The position numbers and the translations under genes are program-made. A stretch of 64,000 nucleotides of DNA from Muricea muricata (Eukaryota; Cnidaria; Anthozoa; Malacalcyonacea; Plexauridae), in NCBI GenBank assembly GCA_963855995.1, contig OY979719.1, positions 4,154,001-4,218,000 of the forward strand, read 5' to 3'. Below the pieces are notes generated by a model. The model had not been told where the DNA came from and did not search any database. It saw only the letters and a program-made list of their open reading frames with translations. Shown here piece after piece: positions 1 through 13,857 of the stretch (position 1 is the first letter of the stretch; each line of letters starts with the position of its first letter).

Positions 1-3000
1 GGTATAAGACACGTATAATAATAAGACAGATATAAGACAGGTATAATAAGACAGGTATAATAAGACAGGTATAATAAGACAGGTATAATAAGACAGGTAT
101 AAGACAGGTATAATAAGACAGGCATAAGACAGGTGTAATAAGACAGGTGTAATAAGACAGGCATAATAAGACAGGTATAAGACAGGTATAATAAGACAGG
201 TATAAGACAGGCATAATAAGACAGGTATAAGACAGGCATAATAAGACAGGTATAATACAGGCATAATAAGAGAGGTTTAAGACAGGCATAATAAGACAGG
301 TATCAGACAGGTACAATAAGACAGGTATAAGACAGGTATAATAAGACAGGTATAAGACAGGCATAATAAGACAGGTATAAGACAGGTATAATAAGACAAG
401 TATAAGACAGGTATAATAAGAACGGTATAAGACAGGTAAAATAAGAAAGGTATAAGACACGTATAATAATAAGACAGATATAAGACAGGTATAATAAGAC
501 AGGTATAATAAGACAGGTATAATAAGACAGGTATAAGACAGGTATAATAAGAATGGTATAAGACAGGTATAATAAGACAGGTATACGTATAAGACAGGTA
601 TAATAAGACAGGTATAAGACAGGTATAATAAGACAGGTATAAGACAGGTATAATAAGACAGGTATAAGACAGGTATAATAAGACAGGCATAAGACAGGTA
701 TAATAAGACAGGTATAAGACAGGTGTAATAAGACAGGTGTAATAACACAGGTGTAATAAGACCGGTGTAATAAGACAGGTGTAATAAGACAGGTGTAATA
801 AGACAGGTATAAGACAGGTATAATAAGACAGGTATAAGACAGGTATAATAAGACAGGCATAAGACAGGTATAATAAGACAGGTATAAGACAGGTGTAATA
901 AGACAGGTGTAATAAGACAGGTGTAATAAGACAGGTGTAATAAGACAGGCATAATAAGACAGGTATAAGAGAGGCATAATAAGACAGGTATAAGAAAGGC
1001 ATAAGAAGACAGGCATAATAAGACAGGTATAAGACAGGTATAATAAGACAGGTATAAGACAGGTATAATAAGACAGGTATAAGACAGGTATAATAAGACA
1101 GGTATAAGACAGGTATAATAAGACAGGTATAAGACAGGCATAATAAGACAGGTATAAGACAGGTATAATAAGACAGGTATAAGACAGGTATAATATGACA
1201 TGTATAAGACAGGTATAATAAGACAGGTATAAGACAGGTATAATAAGACAGGTATAAGACAGGTATAATAAACCAGGTATAAGACAGTTATAATAACACA
1301 GGTATAATAAGACAGGTATAAGACAGGTATAATAAGACAGGCATAAGAAAGGTATAATAACACAGGTATAAGACAGGTATAATAAGACAGGTATAAGACA
1401 GGTATAATAAGACAGGTATAAGACAGGCATAATAAGACAGGTGTAAGACAGGCATAATAAGACAGGTATAAGACAGGTATAATAAGACAGGTATAAGACA
1501 GGCATAATAAGACAGGTATAAGACAGGTATAATAAGACAAGTATAAGACAGGTATAATAAGAACGGTATAAGACAGGTAAAATAAGAAAGGTATAAGACA
1601 CGTATAATAATAAGACAGATATAAGACAGGTATAATAAGACAGGTATAATAAGACAGGTATAATAAGACAGGTATAAGACAGGTATAATAAGAATGGTAT
1701 AAGACAGGTATAATAAGACAGGTATACGTATAAGACAGGTATAATAAGACAGGTATAAGACAGGTATAATAAGACAGGTATAAGACAGGTATAATAAGAC
1801 AGGTATAAGACAGGTATAATAAGACAGGCATAAGACAGGTATAATAAGACAGGTATAAGACAGGTGTAATAAGACAGGTGTAATAAGACAGGTGTAATAA
1901 GACAGGTGTAATAAGACAGGTGTAATAAGACAGGTATAAGACAGGTATAATAAGACAGGTATAAGACAGGTATAATAAGACAGGCATAAGACAGGTATAA
2001 TAAGACAGGTATAAGACAGGTGTAATAAGACAGGTGTAATAAGACAGGTGTAATAAGACAGGTGTAATAAGACAGGCATAATAAGACAGGTATAAGACAG
2101 GCATAATAAGACAGGTATAAGAAAGGCATAAGAAGACAGGCATAATAAGACAGGTATAAGACAGGTATAATAAGACAGGTATAAGACAGGTATAATAAGA
2201 CAGGTATAAGACAGGTATAATAAGACAGGTATAAGACAGGTATAATAAGACAGGTATAAGACAGGCATAATAAGACAGGTATAAGACAGGTATAATAAGA
2301 CAGGTATAAGACAGGTATAATATGACAGGTATAAGACAGGTATAATAAGACAGGTATAAGACAGGTATAATAAGACAGGTATAAGACAGGTATAATAAAC
2401 CAGGTATAAGACAGTTATAATAACACAGGTATAATAAGACAGGTATAAGACAGGTATAATAAGACAGGCATAAGAAAGGTATAATAACACAGGTATAAGA
2501 CAGGTATAATAAGACAGGTATAAGACAGGTATAATAAGACAGGTATAAGACAGGCATAATAAGACAGGTGTAAGACAGGCATAATAAGACAGGTATAAGA
2601 CAGGCATAATAAGACAGGTATATAAGACAGACATAATAAGACAGGTATAAGACAGGCATAATAAGACAGGTATAAGACAGGTATAACAAGACAGGTATAA
2701 GACAGGTATAATAAGAACAGTATAAGACAGGTAAAATAAGACAGGTATAAGACAGGTATAATAATAAGATAGGTATAAGACAGGTATAATAAGACAGGTA
2801 AAGGACAGGTATAATAAGACAGGTATAAGACAGGTATAATAAGACAGGTATAAGATAGGTATAATAAGACAGGTATAATAAGACAGGTATAAGACAGGTA
2901 TAATAAGACAGGTATAAGACAGGTATAATAAGACAAGTATAAGACAGGTATAATAAGAACGGTATAAGACAGGTAAAATAAGAAAGGTATAAGACACGTA

Positions 3001-3149
3001 TAATAATAAGACAGATATAAGACAGGTATAATAAGACAGGTATAATAAGACAGGTATAATAAGACAGGTATAAGACAGGTATAATAAGAATGGTATAAGA
3101 CAGGTATAATAAGACAGGTATACGTATAAGACAGGTATAATAAGACAGG

Positions 3150-6100
3150 TATAAGACAGGTATAATAAGACAGGTATAAGACAGGTATAATAAGACAGGT
3201 ATAAGACAGGTATAATAAGACAGGCATAAGACAGGTATAATAAGACAGGTATAAGACAGGTGTAATAAGACAGGTGTAATAAGACAGGTGTAATAAGACA
3301 GGTGTAATAAGACAGGTGTAATAAGACAGGTATAAGACAGGTATAATAAGACAGGTATAAGACAGGTATAATAAGACAGGCATAAGACAGGTATAATAAG
3401 ACAGGTATAAGACAGGTGTAATAAGACAGGTGTAATAAGACAGGTGTAATAAGACAGGTGTAATAAGACAGGCATAATAAGACAGGTATAAGACAGGCAT
3501 AATAAGACAGGTATAAGAAAGGCATAAGAAGACAGGCATAATAAGACAGGTATAAGACAGGTATAATAAGACAGGTATAAGACAGGTATAATAAGACAGG
3601 TATAAGACAGGTATAATAAGACAGGTATAAGACAGGTATAATAAGACAGGTATAAGACAGGCATAATAAGACAGGTATAAGACAGGTATAATAAGACAGG
3701 TATAAGACAGGTATAATATGACAGGTATAAGACAGGTATAATAAGACAGGTATAAGACAGGTATAATAAGACAGGTATAAGACAGGTATAATAAACCAGG
3801 TATAAGACAGTTATAATAACACAGGTATAATAAGACAGGTATAAGACAGGTATAATAAGACAGGCATAAGAAAGGTATAATAACACAGGTATAAGACAGG
3901 TATAATAAGACAGGTATAAGACAGGTATAATAAGACAGGTATAAGACAGGCATAATAAGACAGGTGTAAGACAGGCATAATAAGACAGGTATAAGACAGG
4001 CATAATAAGACAGGTATATAAGACAGACATAATAAGACAGGTATAAGACAGGCATAATAAGACAGGTATAAGACAGGTATAACAAGACAGGTATAAGACA
4101 GGTATAATAAGAACAGTATAAGACAGGTAAAATAAGACAGGTATAAGACAGGTATAATAATAAGATAGGTATAAGACAGGTATAATAAGACAGGTAAAGG
4201 ACAGGTATAATAAGACAGGTATAAGACAGGCATAATAAGACAGGTATATAAGACAGACATAATAAGACAGGTATAAGACAGGCATAAGACAGGTATAATA
4301 AGACAGGTATAAGACAGGTGTAATAAGACAGGTGTAATAAGACAGGTGTAATAAGACAGGTGTAATAAGACAGGTGTAATAAGACAGGTATAAGACAGGT
4401 ATAATAAGACAGGTATAAGACAGGTATAATAAGACAGGCATAAGACAGGTATAATAAGACAGGTATAAGACAGGTGTAATAAGACAGGTGTAATAAGACA
4501 GGTGTAATAAGACAGGCATAATAAGACAGGTATAAGACAGGCATAATAAGACAGGTATAAGAAAGGCATAAGAAGACAGGCATAATAAGACAGGTATAAG
4601 ACAGGTATAATAAGACAGGTATAAGACAGGTATAATAAGACAGGTATAAGACAGGTATAATAAGACAAGTATAAGACAGGTATAATAAGACAGGTATAAG
4701 ACAGGCATAATAAGACAGGTATAAGACAGGTATAATAAGACAGGTATAAGACAGGTATAATATGACAGGTATAAGACAGGTATAATAAGACAGGTATAAG
4801 ACAGGTATAATAAGACAGGTATAAGACAGGTATAATAAACCAGGTATAAGACAGTTATAATAACACAGGTATAATAAGACAGGTATAAGACAGGTATAAT
4901 AAGACAGGCATAAGAAAGGTATAATAACACAGGTATAAGACAGGTATAATAAGACAGGTATAAGACAGGTATAATAAGACAGGTATAACACAGGCATAAT
5001 AAGACAGGTGTAAGACAGGCATAATAAGACAGGTATAAGACAGGCATAATAAGACAGGTATATAAGACAGACATAATAAGACAGGTATAAGACAGGCATA
5101 ATAAGACAGGTATAAGACAGGTATAACAAGACAGGTATAAGACAGGTATAATAAGAACAGTATAAGACAGGTAAAATAAGACAGGTATAAGACAGGTATA
5201 ATAATAAGATAGGTATAAGACAGGTATAATAAGACAGGTAAACGACAGGTATAATAAGACAGGTATAAGACAGGTATAATAAGACAGGTATAAGATAGGT
5301 ATAATAAGACAGGTATAATAAGACAGGTATAAGACAGGTATAATAAGACAGGTATAAGACAGGTATAATAAGACAGGTATAAGACAGGTATAATAAGACA
5401 AGTATAAGACAGGTATAATAAGAACGGTATAAGACAGGTAAAATAAGAAAGGTATAAGACACGTATAATAATAAGACAGATATAAGACAGGTATAATAAG
5501 ACAGGTATAATAAGACAGGTATAATAAGACAGGTATAAGACAGGTATAATAAGAATGGTGTAAGACAGGTATAATAAGACAGGTATACGTATAAGACAGG
5601 TATAATAAGACAGGTATAAGACAGGTATAATAAGACAGGTATAAGACAGGTATAATAAGACAGGTATAAGACAGGTATAATAAGACAGGCATAAGACAGG
5701 TATAATAAGACAGGTATAAGACAGGTGTAATAAGACAGGTGTAATAAGACAGGTGTAATAAGACAGGTGTAATAAGACAGGTGTAATAAGACAGGTATAA
5801 GACAGGTATAATAAGACAGGTATAAGACAGGTATAATAAGACAGGCATAAGACAGGTATAATAAGACAGGTATAATAAGACAGGTATAAGACAGGTATAA
5901 TAAGACAGGTATAATAAGACAGGTATAAGACAGGTATAATAAGACAGGTATAAGACAGGTATAATATGACAAGTATAAGACAGGTATAATAAGAACGGTA
6001 TAAGACAGGTAAAATAAGAAAGGTATAAGACACGTATAATAATAAGACAGATATAAGACAGGTATAATAAGACAGGTATAATAAGACAGGTATAATAAGA

Positions 6101-6536
6101 CAGGTATAAGACAGGTATAATAAGAATGGTATAAGACAGGTATAATAAGACAGGTATACGTATAAGACAGGTATAATAAGACAGGTATAAGACAGGTATA
6201 ATAAGACAGGTATAAGACAGGTATAATAAGACAGGTATAAGACAGGTATAATAAGACAGGCATAAGACAGGTGTAATAAGACAGGTGTAATAAGACAGGC
6301 ATAATAAGGCAGGTATAAGACAGGCATAATAAGACAGGTATAAGAAAGGCATAAGAAGACAGGTATAAGACAGGCATAATAAGACAGGTATAAGACAGGT
6401 ATAATAAGACAGGTATAAGACAGGTATAATAAGACAGGTATCAGACAGGTACAATAAGACAGGTATAAGACAGGTATAATAAGACAGGTATAAGACAGGT
6501 AATAAGACAGGTATAAGACAGGCATAATAATACAGG
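3150..6536. repeat. Higher-order repeat block of 3,387 bases, copy A
   Basis: Rare variant markers in the satellite recur 3,387 bases apart: the aaccagg variant at 3794 and 7181 and again at 4838 and 8224 (3,386-3,387), the ataagaagac variant at 3524/6911, 4568/7955 and 6351/9738. Minus-strand translations of the two blocks agree over hundreds of codons. Within the block, markers are spaced about 1,044, 1,783 and 560 bases apart, so it is itself made of older sub-duplications. The left edge is approximate, set where an ataatac variant near 6534 has no counterpart. Confidence 0.88.
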
Positions 6537-9500
6537 TATAAGACAGGTATAATAAGACAGGTATAAGACAGGTATAATAAGACAGGTATAAGACAGGTAT
6601 AATAAGACAGGCATAAGACAGGTATAATAAGACAGGTATAAGACAGGTGTAATAAGACAGGTGTAATAAGACAGGTGTAATAAGACAGGTGTAATAAGAC
6701 AGGTGTAATAAGACAGGTATAAGACAGGTATAATAAGACAGGTATAAGACAGGTATAATAAGACAGGCATAAGACAGGTATAATAAGACAGGTATAAGAC
6801 AGGTGTAATAAGACAGGTGTAATAAGACAGGTGTAATAAGACAGGTGTAATAAGACAGGCATAATAAGACAGGTATAAGACAGGCATAATAAGACAGGTA
6901 TAAGAAAGGCATAAGAAGACAGGCATAATAAGACAGGTATAAGACAGGTATAATAAGACAGGTATAAGACAGGTATAATAAGACAGGTATAAGACAGGTA
7001 TAATAAGACAGGTATAAGACAGGTATAATAAGACAGGTATAAGACAGGCATAATAAGACAGGTATAAGACAGGTATAATAAGACAGGTATAAGACAGGTA
7101 TAATATGACAGGTATAAGACAGGTATAATAAGACAGGTATAAGACAGGTATAATAAGACAGGTATAAGACAGGTATAATAAACCAGGTATAAGACAGTTA
7201 TAATAACACAGGTATAATAAGACAGGTATAAGACAGGTATAATAAGACAGGCATAAGAAAGGTATAATAACACAGGTATAAGACAGGTATAATAAGACAG
7301 GTATAAGACAGGTATAATAAGACAGGTATAAGACAGGCATAATAAGACAGGTGTAAGACAGGCATAATAAGACAGGTATAAGACAGGCATAATAAGACAG
7401 GTATATAAGACAGACATAATAAGACAGGTATAAGACAGGCATAATAAGACAGGTATAAGACAGGTATAACAAGACAGGTATAAGACAGGTATAATAAGAA
7501 CAGTATAAGACAGGTAAAATAAGACAGGTATAAGACAGGTATAATAATAAGATAGGTATAAGACAGGTATAATAAGACAGGTAAAGGACAGGTATAATAA
7601 GACAGGTATAAGACAGGCATAATAAGACAGGTATATAAGACAGACATAATAAGACAGGTATAAGACAGGCATAAGACAGGTATAATAAGACAGGTATAAG
7701 ACAGGTGTAATAAGACAGGTGTAATAAGACAGGTGTAATAAGACAGGTGTAATAAGACAGGTGTAATAAGACAGGTATAAGACAGGTATAATAAGACAGG
7801 TATAAGACAGGTATAATAAGACAGGCATAAGACAGGTATAATAAGACAGGTATAAGACAGGTGTAATAAGACAGGTGTAATAAGACAGGTGTAATAAGAC
7901 AGGCATAATAAGACAGGTATAAGACAGGCATAATAAGACAGGTATAAGAAAGGCATAAGAAGACAGGCATAATAAGACAGGTATAAGACAGGTATAATAA
8001 GACAGGTATAAGACAGGTATAATAAGACAGGTATAAGACAGGTATAATAAGACAAGTATAAGACAGGTATAATAAGACAGGTATAAGACAGGCATAATAA
8101 GACAGGTATAAGACAGGTATAATAAGACAGGTATAAGACAGGTATAATATGACAGGTATAAGACAGGTATAATAAGACAGGTATAAGACAGGTATAATAA
8201 GACAGGTATAAGACAGGTATAATAAACCAGGTATAAGACAGTTATAATAACACAGGTATAATAAGACAGGTATAAGACAGGTATAATAAGACAGGCATAA
8301 GAAAGGTATAATAACACAGGTATAAGACAGGTATAATAAGACAGGTATAAGACAGGTATAATAAGACAGGTATAACACAGGCATAATAAGACAGGTGTAA
8401 GACAGGCATAATAAGACAGGTATAAGACAGGCATAATAAGACAGGTATATAAGACAGACATAATAAGACAGGTATAAGACAGGCATAATAAGACAGGTAT
8501 AAGACAGGTATAACAAGACAGGTATAAGACAGGTATAATAAGAACAGTATAAGACAGGTAAAATAAGACAGGTATAAGACAGGTATAATAATAAGATAGG
8601 TATAAGACAGGTATAATAAGACAGGTAAACGACAGGTATAATAAGACAGGTATAAGACAGGTATAATAAGACAGGTATAAGATAGGTATAATAAGACAGG
8701 TATAATAAGACAGGTATAAGACAGGTATAATAAGACAGGTATAAGACAGGTATAATAAGACAGGTATAAGACAGGTATAATAAGACAAGTATAAGACAGG
8801 TATAATAAGAACGGTATAAGACAGGTAAAATAAGAAAGGTATAAGACACGTATAATAATAAGACAGATATAAGACAGGTATAATAAGACAGGTATAATAA
8901 GACAGGTATAATAAGACAGGTATAAGACAGGTATAATAAGAATGGTGTAAGACAGGTATAATAAGACAGGTATACGTATAAGACAGGTATAATAAGACAG
9001 GTATAAGACAGGTATAATAAGACAGGTATAAGACAGGTATAATAAGACAGGTATAAGACAGGTATAATAAGACAGGCATAAGACAGGTATAATAAGACAG
9101 GTATAAGACAGGTGTAATAAGACAGGTGTAATAAGACAGGTGTAATAAGACAGGTGTAATAAGACAGGTGTAATAAGACAGGTATAAGACAGGTATAATA
9201 AGACAGGTATAAGACAGGTATAATAAGACAGGCATAAGACAGGTATAATAAGACAGGTATAATAAGACAGGTATAAGACAGGTATAATAAGACAGGTATA
9301 ATAAGACAGGTATAAGACAGGTATAATAAGACAGGTATAAGACAGGTATAATATGACAAGTATAAGACAGGTATAATAAGAACGGTATAAGACAGGTAAA
9401 ATAAGAAAGGTATAAGACACGTATAATAATAAGACAGATATAAGACAGGTATAATAAGACAGGTATAATAAGACAGGTATAATAAGACAGGTATAAGACA

Positions 9501-9957
9501 GGTATAATAAGAATGGTATAAGACAGGTATAATAAGACAGGTATACGTATAAGACAGGTATAATAAGACAGGTATAAGACAGGTATAATAAGACAGGTAT
9601 AAGACAGGTATAATAAGACAGGTATAAGACAGGTATAATAAGACAGGCATAAGACAGGTGTAATAAGACAGGTGTAATAAGACAGGCATAATAAGGCAGG
9701 TATAAGACAGGCATAATAAGACAGGTATAAGAAAGGCATAAGAAGACAGGTATAAGACAGGCATAATAAGACAGGTATAAGACAGGTATAATAAGACAGG
9801 TATAAGACAGGTATAATAAGACAGGTATCAGACAGGTACAATAAGACAGGTATAAGACAGGTATAATAAGACAGGTATAAGACAGGTAATAAGACAGGTA
9901 TAAGACAGGCATAATAATACAGGTATAAGACAGGTATAATAAGACAGGTATAAGACA
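6537..9957. repeat. Higher-order repeat block of 3,387 bases, copy B
   Basis: This is the second tandem copy of the 3,387-base block. It keeps the same order of rare variants and matches copy A until about 9957, where a ggcataataag form replaces ggtataataag. The high similarity of the copies implies a recent unequal exchange or amplification. An assembly duplication cannot be excluded from sequence alone. Confidence 0.85.
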
Positions 9958-11506
9958 GGCATAATAAGACAGGTATAAGACAGGTATAATAAGACAAGTA
10001 TAAGACAGGTATAATAAGAACGGTATAAGACAGGTAAAATAAGAAAGGTATAAGACACATATAATAATAAGACAGATATAAGACAGGTATAATAAGACAG
10101 GTATAATAAGACAGGTATAATAAGACAGGTATAAGACAGGTATAATAAGACAGGCATAAGAAAGGTATAATAACACAGGTATAAGACAGGTATAATAAGA
10201 CAGGTATAAGACAGGTATAATAAGACAGGTATAAGACAGGCATAATAAGACAGGTATAAGACAGGCATAATAAGACAGGTATAAGACAGGCATAATAAGA
10301 CAGGTATATAAGACGGACATAATAAGACAGGTATAAGACAGGTATAATAAGACAGGTATAAGACAGGTATAACAAGACAGGTATAAGACAGGTATAATAA
10401 GAACAGTATAAGACAGGTAAAATAAGACAGGTATAAGACAGGTATAATAATAAGATAGGTATAAGACAGGTATAATAAGACAGGTAAAGGACAGGTATAA
10501 TAAGACAGGTATAAGACAGGTATAATAAGACAGGTATAAGATAGGTATAATAAGACAGGTATAATAAGACAGGTATAAGACAGGTATAATAAGACAGGTA
10601 TAAGACAGGTATAATAAGACAAGTATAAGACAGGTATAATAAGAACGGTATAAGACAGGTAAAATAAGAAAGGTATAAGACACGTATAATAATAAGACAG
10701 ATATAAGACAGGTATAATAAGACAGGTATAATAAGACAGGTATAATAAGACAGGTATAAGACAGGTATAATAAGAATGGTATAAGACAGGTATAATAAGA
10801 CAGGTATACGTATAAGACAGGTATAATAAGACAGGTATAAGACAGGTATAATAAGACAGGTATAAGACAGGTATAATAAGACAGGTATAAGACAGGTATA
10901 ATAAGACAGGCATAAGACAGGTATAATAAGACAGGTATAAGACAGGTGTAATAAGACAGGTGTAATAAGACAGGTGTAATAAGACAGGTGTAATAAGACA
11001 GGTGTAATAAGACAGGTGTAATAAGACAGGTATAAGACAGGTATAATAAGACAGGTATAAGACAGGTATAATAAGACATGTATAAGACAGGTATAATAAG
11101 ACAGGTATAAGATAGGTATAATAAGACAGGTATAATAAGACAGGTATAAGACAGGTATAATAAGACAGGTATAAGACAGGTATAATAAGACAAGTATAAG
11201 ACAGGTATAATAAGAACGGTATAAGACAGGTAAAATAAGACAGGTATAGGACAGGTATAATAATAAGATAGGGATAAGACAGGTATAATAAGACAGGTAA
11301 AGGACAGGTATAATAAGACAGGTATAAGACAGGTATAATAAGACAGGTATAAGATAGGTATAATAAGACAGGTATAATAAGACAGGTATAAGACAGGTAT
11401 AAGACAGGTATAATAAGACAGGTATAAGACAGGTATAATAAGACAAGTATAAGACAGGTATAATAAGAACGGTATAAGACAGGTAAAATAAGAAAGGTAT
11501 AAAATG

Positions 11507-11944
11507 GATCGTTTTTTAAGCTATTTAATATACTCGCAATTCGTGCCTTATAAGATATCTGATAAAGCACAAGCCTTACTCGTGCTTTAAAAAATAACTT
11601 ATAATTTTTAAAGCGCGTCCGTCATGTAAGCAGAATTTTTATACTTAATTTATTATTTTATTTCGGTCTAGTTCCTTTATAGATATCAACGTAATCTTAA
11701 ATGTAAGCATCATTTTTATGTCTCTTTGTGCTAACTGCTATGCTGAGAGCAGATTTTATAATCAAATACTATGTGTTAAGTTCAATCTGCAATTAAAGTT
11801 GCCAAAACATTGCTAGCCAGTAATAATTCAAGACCATTTAAAAGACATTATCCAACATTGTGATTGACTAAATTTTAACTGGCATATCTACACAAAATTT
11901 AGCCCCCTCCGTAAATAAAACACGTTTTTATCACAGAGATTGCA
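11507..11944. other. Non-repetitive AT-rich spacer between two arrays
   Basis: About 440 bases of ordinary AT-rich sequence separate the first satellite from the 9-base minisatellite. I see no open frame of note, no splice-flanked exon and no transposon ends. Confidence 0.6.
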
Positions 11945-13130
11945 ATGATTGGAATGAAATACAATCATTGCAAAGATTACAAACGTTACAGAGATAAAGA
12001 GATAACAAATATTACAATGATTACAAAGATAACCAAGATTACGAGAGTTACGGGGATCACAGAGATAACAGATATTACAATGATTACAAAGATTACAAAG
12101 ATTGCAGAGTCACAGGGATTACAGAGATCACAGATTTTACAATGATTAATAAGATCACAAAGATAACCAAGATTACAAGAGTTAGGGAGATAACAGATAT
12201 TACAATGATTACAAAGATTACAGGGTCACAGGGATTACAGAGATCACAGATATTACAATGATTACAAAGATAAAGATAACCAAGATTACAAGAGTTACCG
12301 GGATCACAGAGATTACACAGATAACAGATTTTACAATGATTACAAAGATAACAGATGTTACAATTATTACAAAGATTACAAAAATAACCAAGATTACAAG
12401 AGTTACTGGGATCACAGAGATCACAGAGATAACAAATATTACAATGATTACAAAGATAACAGATATTACAATGATTACAAAGATTACAAAGATGACCAAG
12501 AGTACAAGAGTTACGGGGATCACGGAGATAACAGATATTACAATGATTACAAAGATTACAGAGTCACAAGGATTACAGAGATCACAGATATTACAAAGAT
12601 TAGAAAGATTACAAAGATAACCAAGATTACAAGAGTTACAGGGATCACAGATATTACAATGATTACAAAGATTTCAAAAATAACCAAGCTTACGAGAGTT
12701 ACGGGGATCACAGAGATAACAGAGATAACAGATATTACAATGATTACAAAGATTACAAAAATAACCAAGATTACTAGAGTTACGGGGATCACAGAGGTCA
12801 CAGAGATAACAGATATTAAAATGATTACAAAGATAACAGATATTACAATGATTACAAAGATTACAAAGATAACCAAGATTACAAGAGTTACGGGGATCAC
12901 AGAGATAAAAAATATTACAATGATTACAAAGATTACAAAAATAACCAAGATTACAAGAGTTATGGGGATCACAGAGATCACAGAGATAACAGATATTACA
13001 ATGATTACAAAGATTACAGATATTGCAATGATTACAAAGATTGCAAAGATAACCAAGATTACAACAGATATTACAATGATTACAAAGATAACAAATATTA
13101 CAAATATTACAAAGATAAGTATAGCTAAGA
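11945..13130. repeat. 9-base minisatellite (gattacaaa type)
   Basis: The tract consists of 9-base units such as attacaatg, attacaaag, ataaccaag, gttacgggg, atcacagag and ataacagat. They recur in a similar order about every 8 units (~72 bases), a higher-order pattern. Because 9 is a multiple of 3, one plus-strand frame stays open as an Ile-Thr-X tripeptide repeat and the minus strand gives Val-Ile-X. These frames are a by-product of the periodicity; there is no signal, domain or splice context. Confidence 0.95.
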
Positions 13131-13299
13131 AAGTCTAAGGAGTACTAAGGATATCTATGTATGTATAAGTATATGTTAATATATAGACTGTAATGATACA
13201 TCATAATGGGGGGTCACTTAAAGTATCTCCCCAGCGCACATGGGTGATACCGCTGGCACAAGCCGCGTGAGCCGACCTAAACACGGCGTTTAAACTCAA

Positions 13300-13740
13300 A
13301 ACACGCATTTTAACATGTATTCTAGAACACCTAAACCGCAAGAAGGTTTTACGTGCAAAGATTCTCTATGCAAAATGTTTTAAAACGACAAATTCCACCG
13401 CGAAACTTTACCGAGGAGCGATGTATCCATGTATCGCGGTGAAGTTTTGAGTTTGAGAGCGTGCTTCCGTCATTTTCTGTTGTGTTCCTACTTTTAAGGA
13501 AATTTAGAAATTTCTACACAAGAATCAAACGCAAATTCTACTGAAATATCTATAAACAAAACACAATTTTTAACGTGTAATAGTTAACAAACAGGAAGAA
13601 GGTTCCTTATCAAAACATTGCTCCAGAAATGTTTTAGAACGGCAAATTCTGACAGACTCCATCATTCCATGATTAAGGAGTGAGTCTAGGAAATGTGTTT
13701 CTAATTCTAAACACGTCGTGATTTCTTTCCTTGGTTTTCT
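13300..13740. repeat. Two diverged direct copies, each with a hairpin
   Basis: About 200 bases starting near 13300 (acacgcattttaacatg) are repeated in diverged form from about 13555 (acacaatttttaacgtg). Shared blocks include gaagaaggtt and aatgttttaaaacgacaaattc against aatgttttagaacggcaaattc. After the last shared block each copy has a different inverted repeat: caccgcga/tcgcggtg at 13396-13403 and 13434-13441 in the first, agactc/gagtct in the second. The function is unknown; the rest of 13131-13850 shows nothing recognisable. Confidence 0.5.
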
Positions 13741-13857
13741 ATTTCTACCTATGTTGAGATGCTAATATTTCGTGCAAAATGATTTATTTGCTTGTGGGAT
13801 CTCATATAATTATAAAAGGTAAGAGATATTTTACATTCCAATTCCAGAAATACATAT

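Larger units (their letters stand above)
1..11506. repeat. Large satellite of 11- and 14-base monomers (25-base dimer)
   Basis: The whole stretch is built from two modules, ggtataagaca (11 bases) and ggtataataagaca (14 bases, the same with an extra taa), mostly alternating to give a 25-base dimer. Variants mark positions: ggtgtaataagaca occurs in runs of about five 14-mers, ggcataag replaces ggtataag, and rarer forms (aaccagg, gttataataacac, ggtatacg, ggtatcag) recur at set distances. The array runs off the left edge and ends sharply near 11506. The plus strand has very few C residues. The minus strand of the dimer contains no stop codon in any of its three frames, so frames of more than 1,000 codons appear; these are periodic hydrophobic strings and not credible proteins. 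No promoter, splice structure or known domain is seen. Confidence 0.97.

Noticed and set aside
2415..6377. 1,320-codon minus-strand open frame of LSYYTCLIPV repeats, and similar long frames up to 11570
   Set aside because: They are produced by a 25-base repeat with no stops on that strand. There is no domain, promoter, or change in composition, and the frame drifts with monomer number.
1..11506. CRISPR-like array
   Set aside because: There are no unique spacers between repeats, no cas genes, and the genome is clearly eukaryotic.
12258..13138. Plus-strand Ile-Thr-Lys repeat frames and minus-strand Val-Ile repeat frames
   Set aside because: The 9-base period keeps frames open automatically; sequence variants do not favour synonymous changes as far as I can see.
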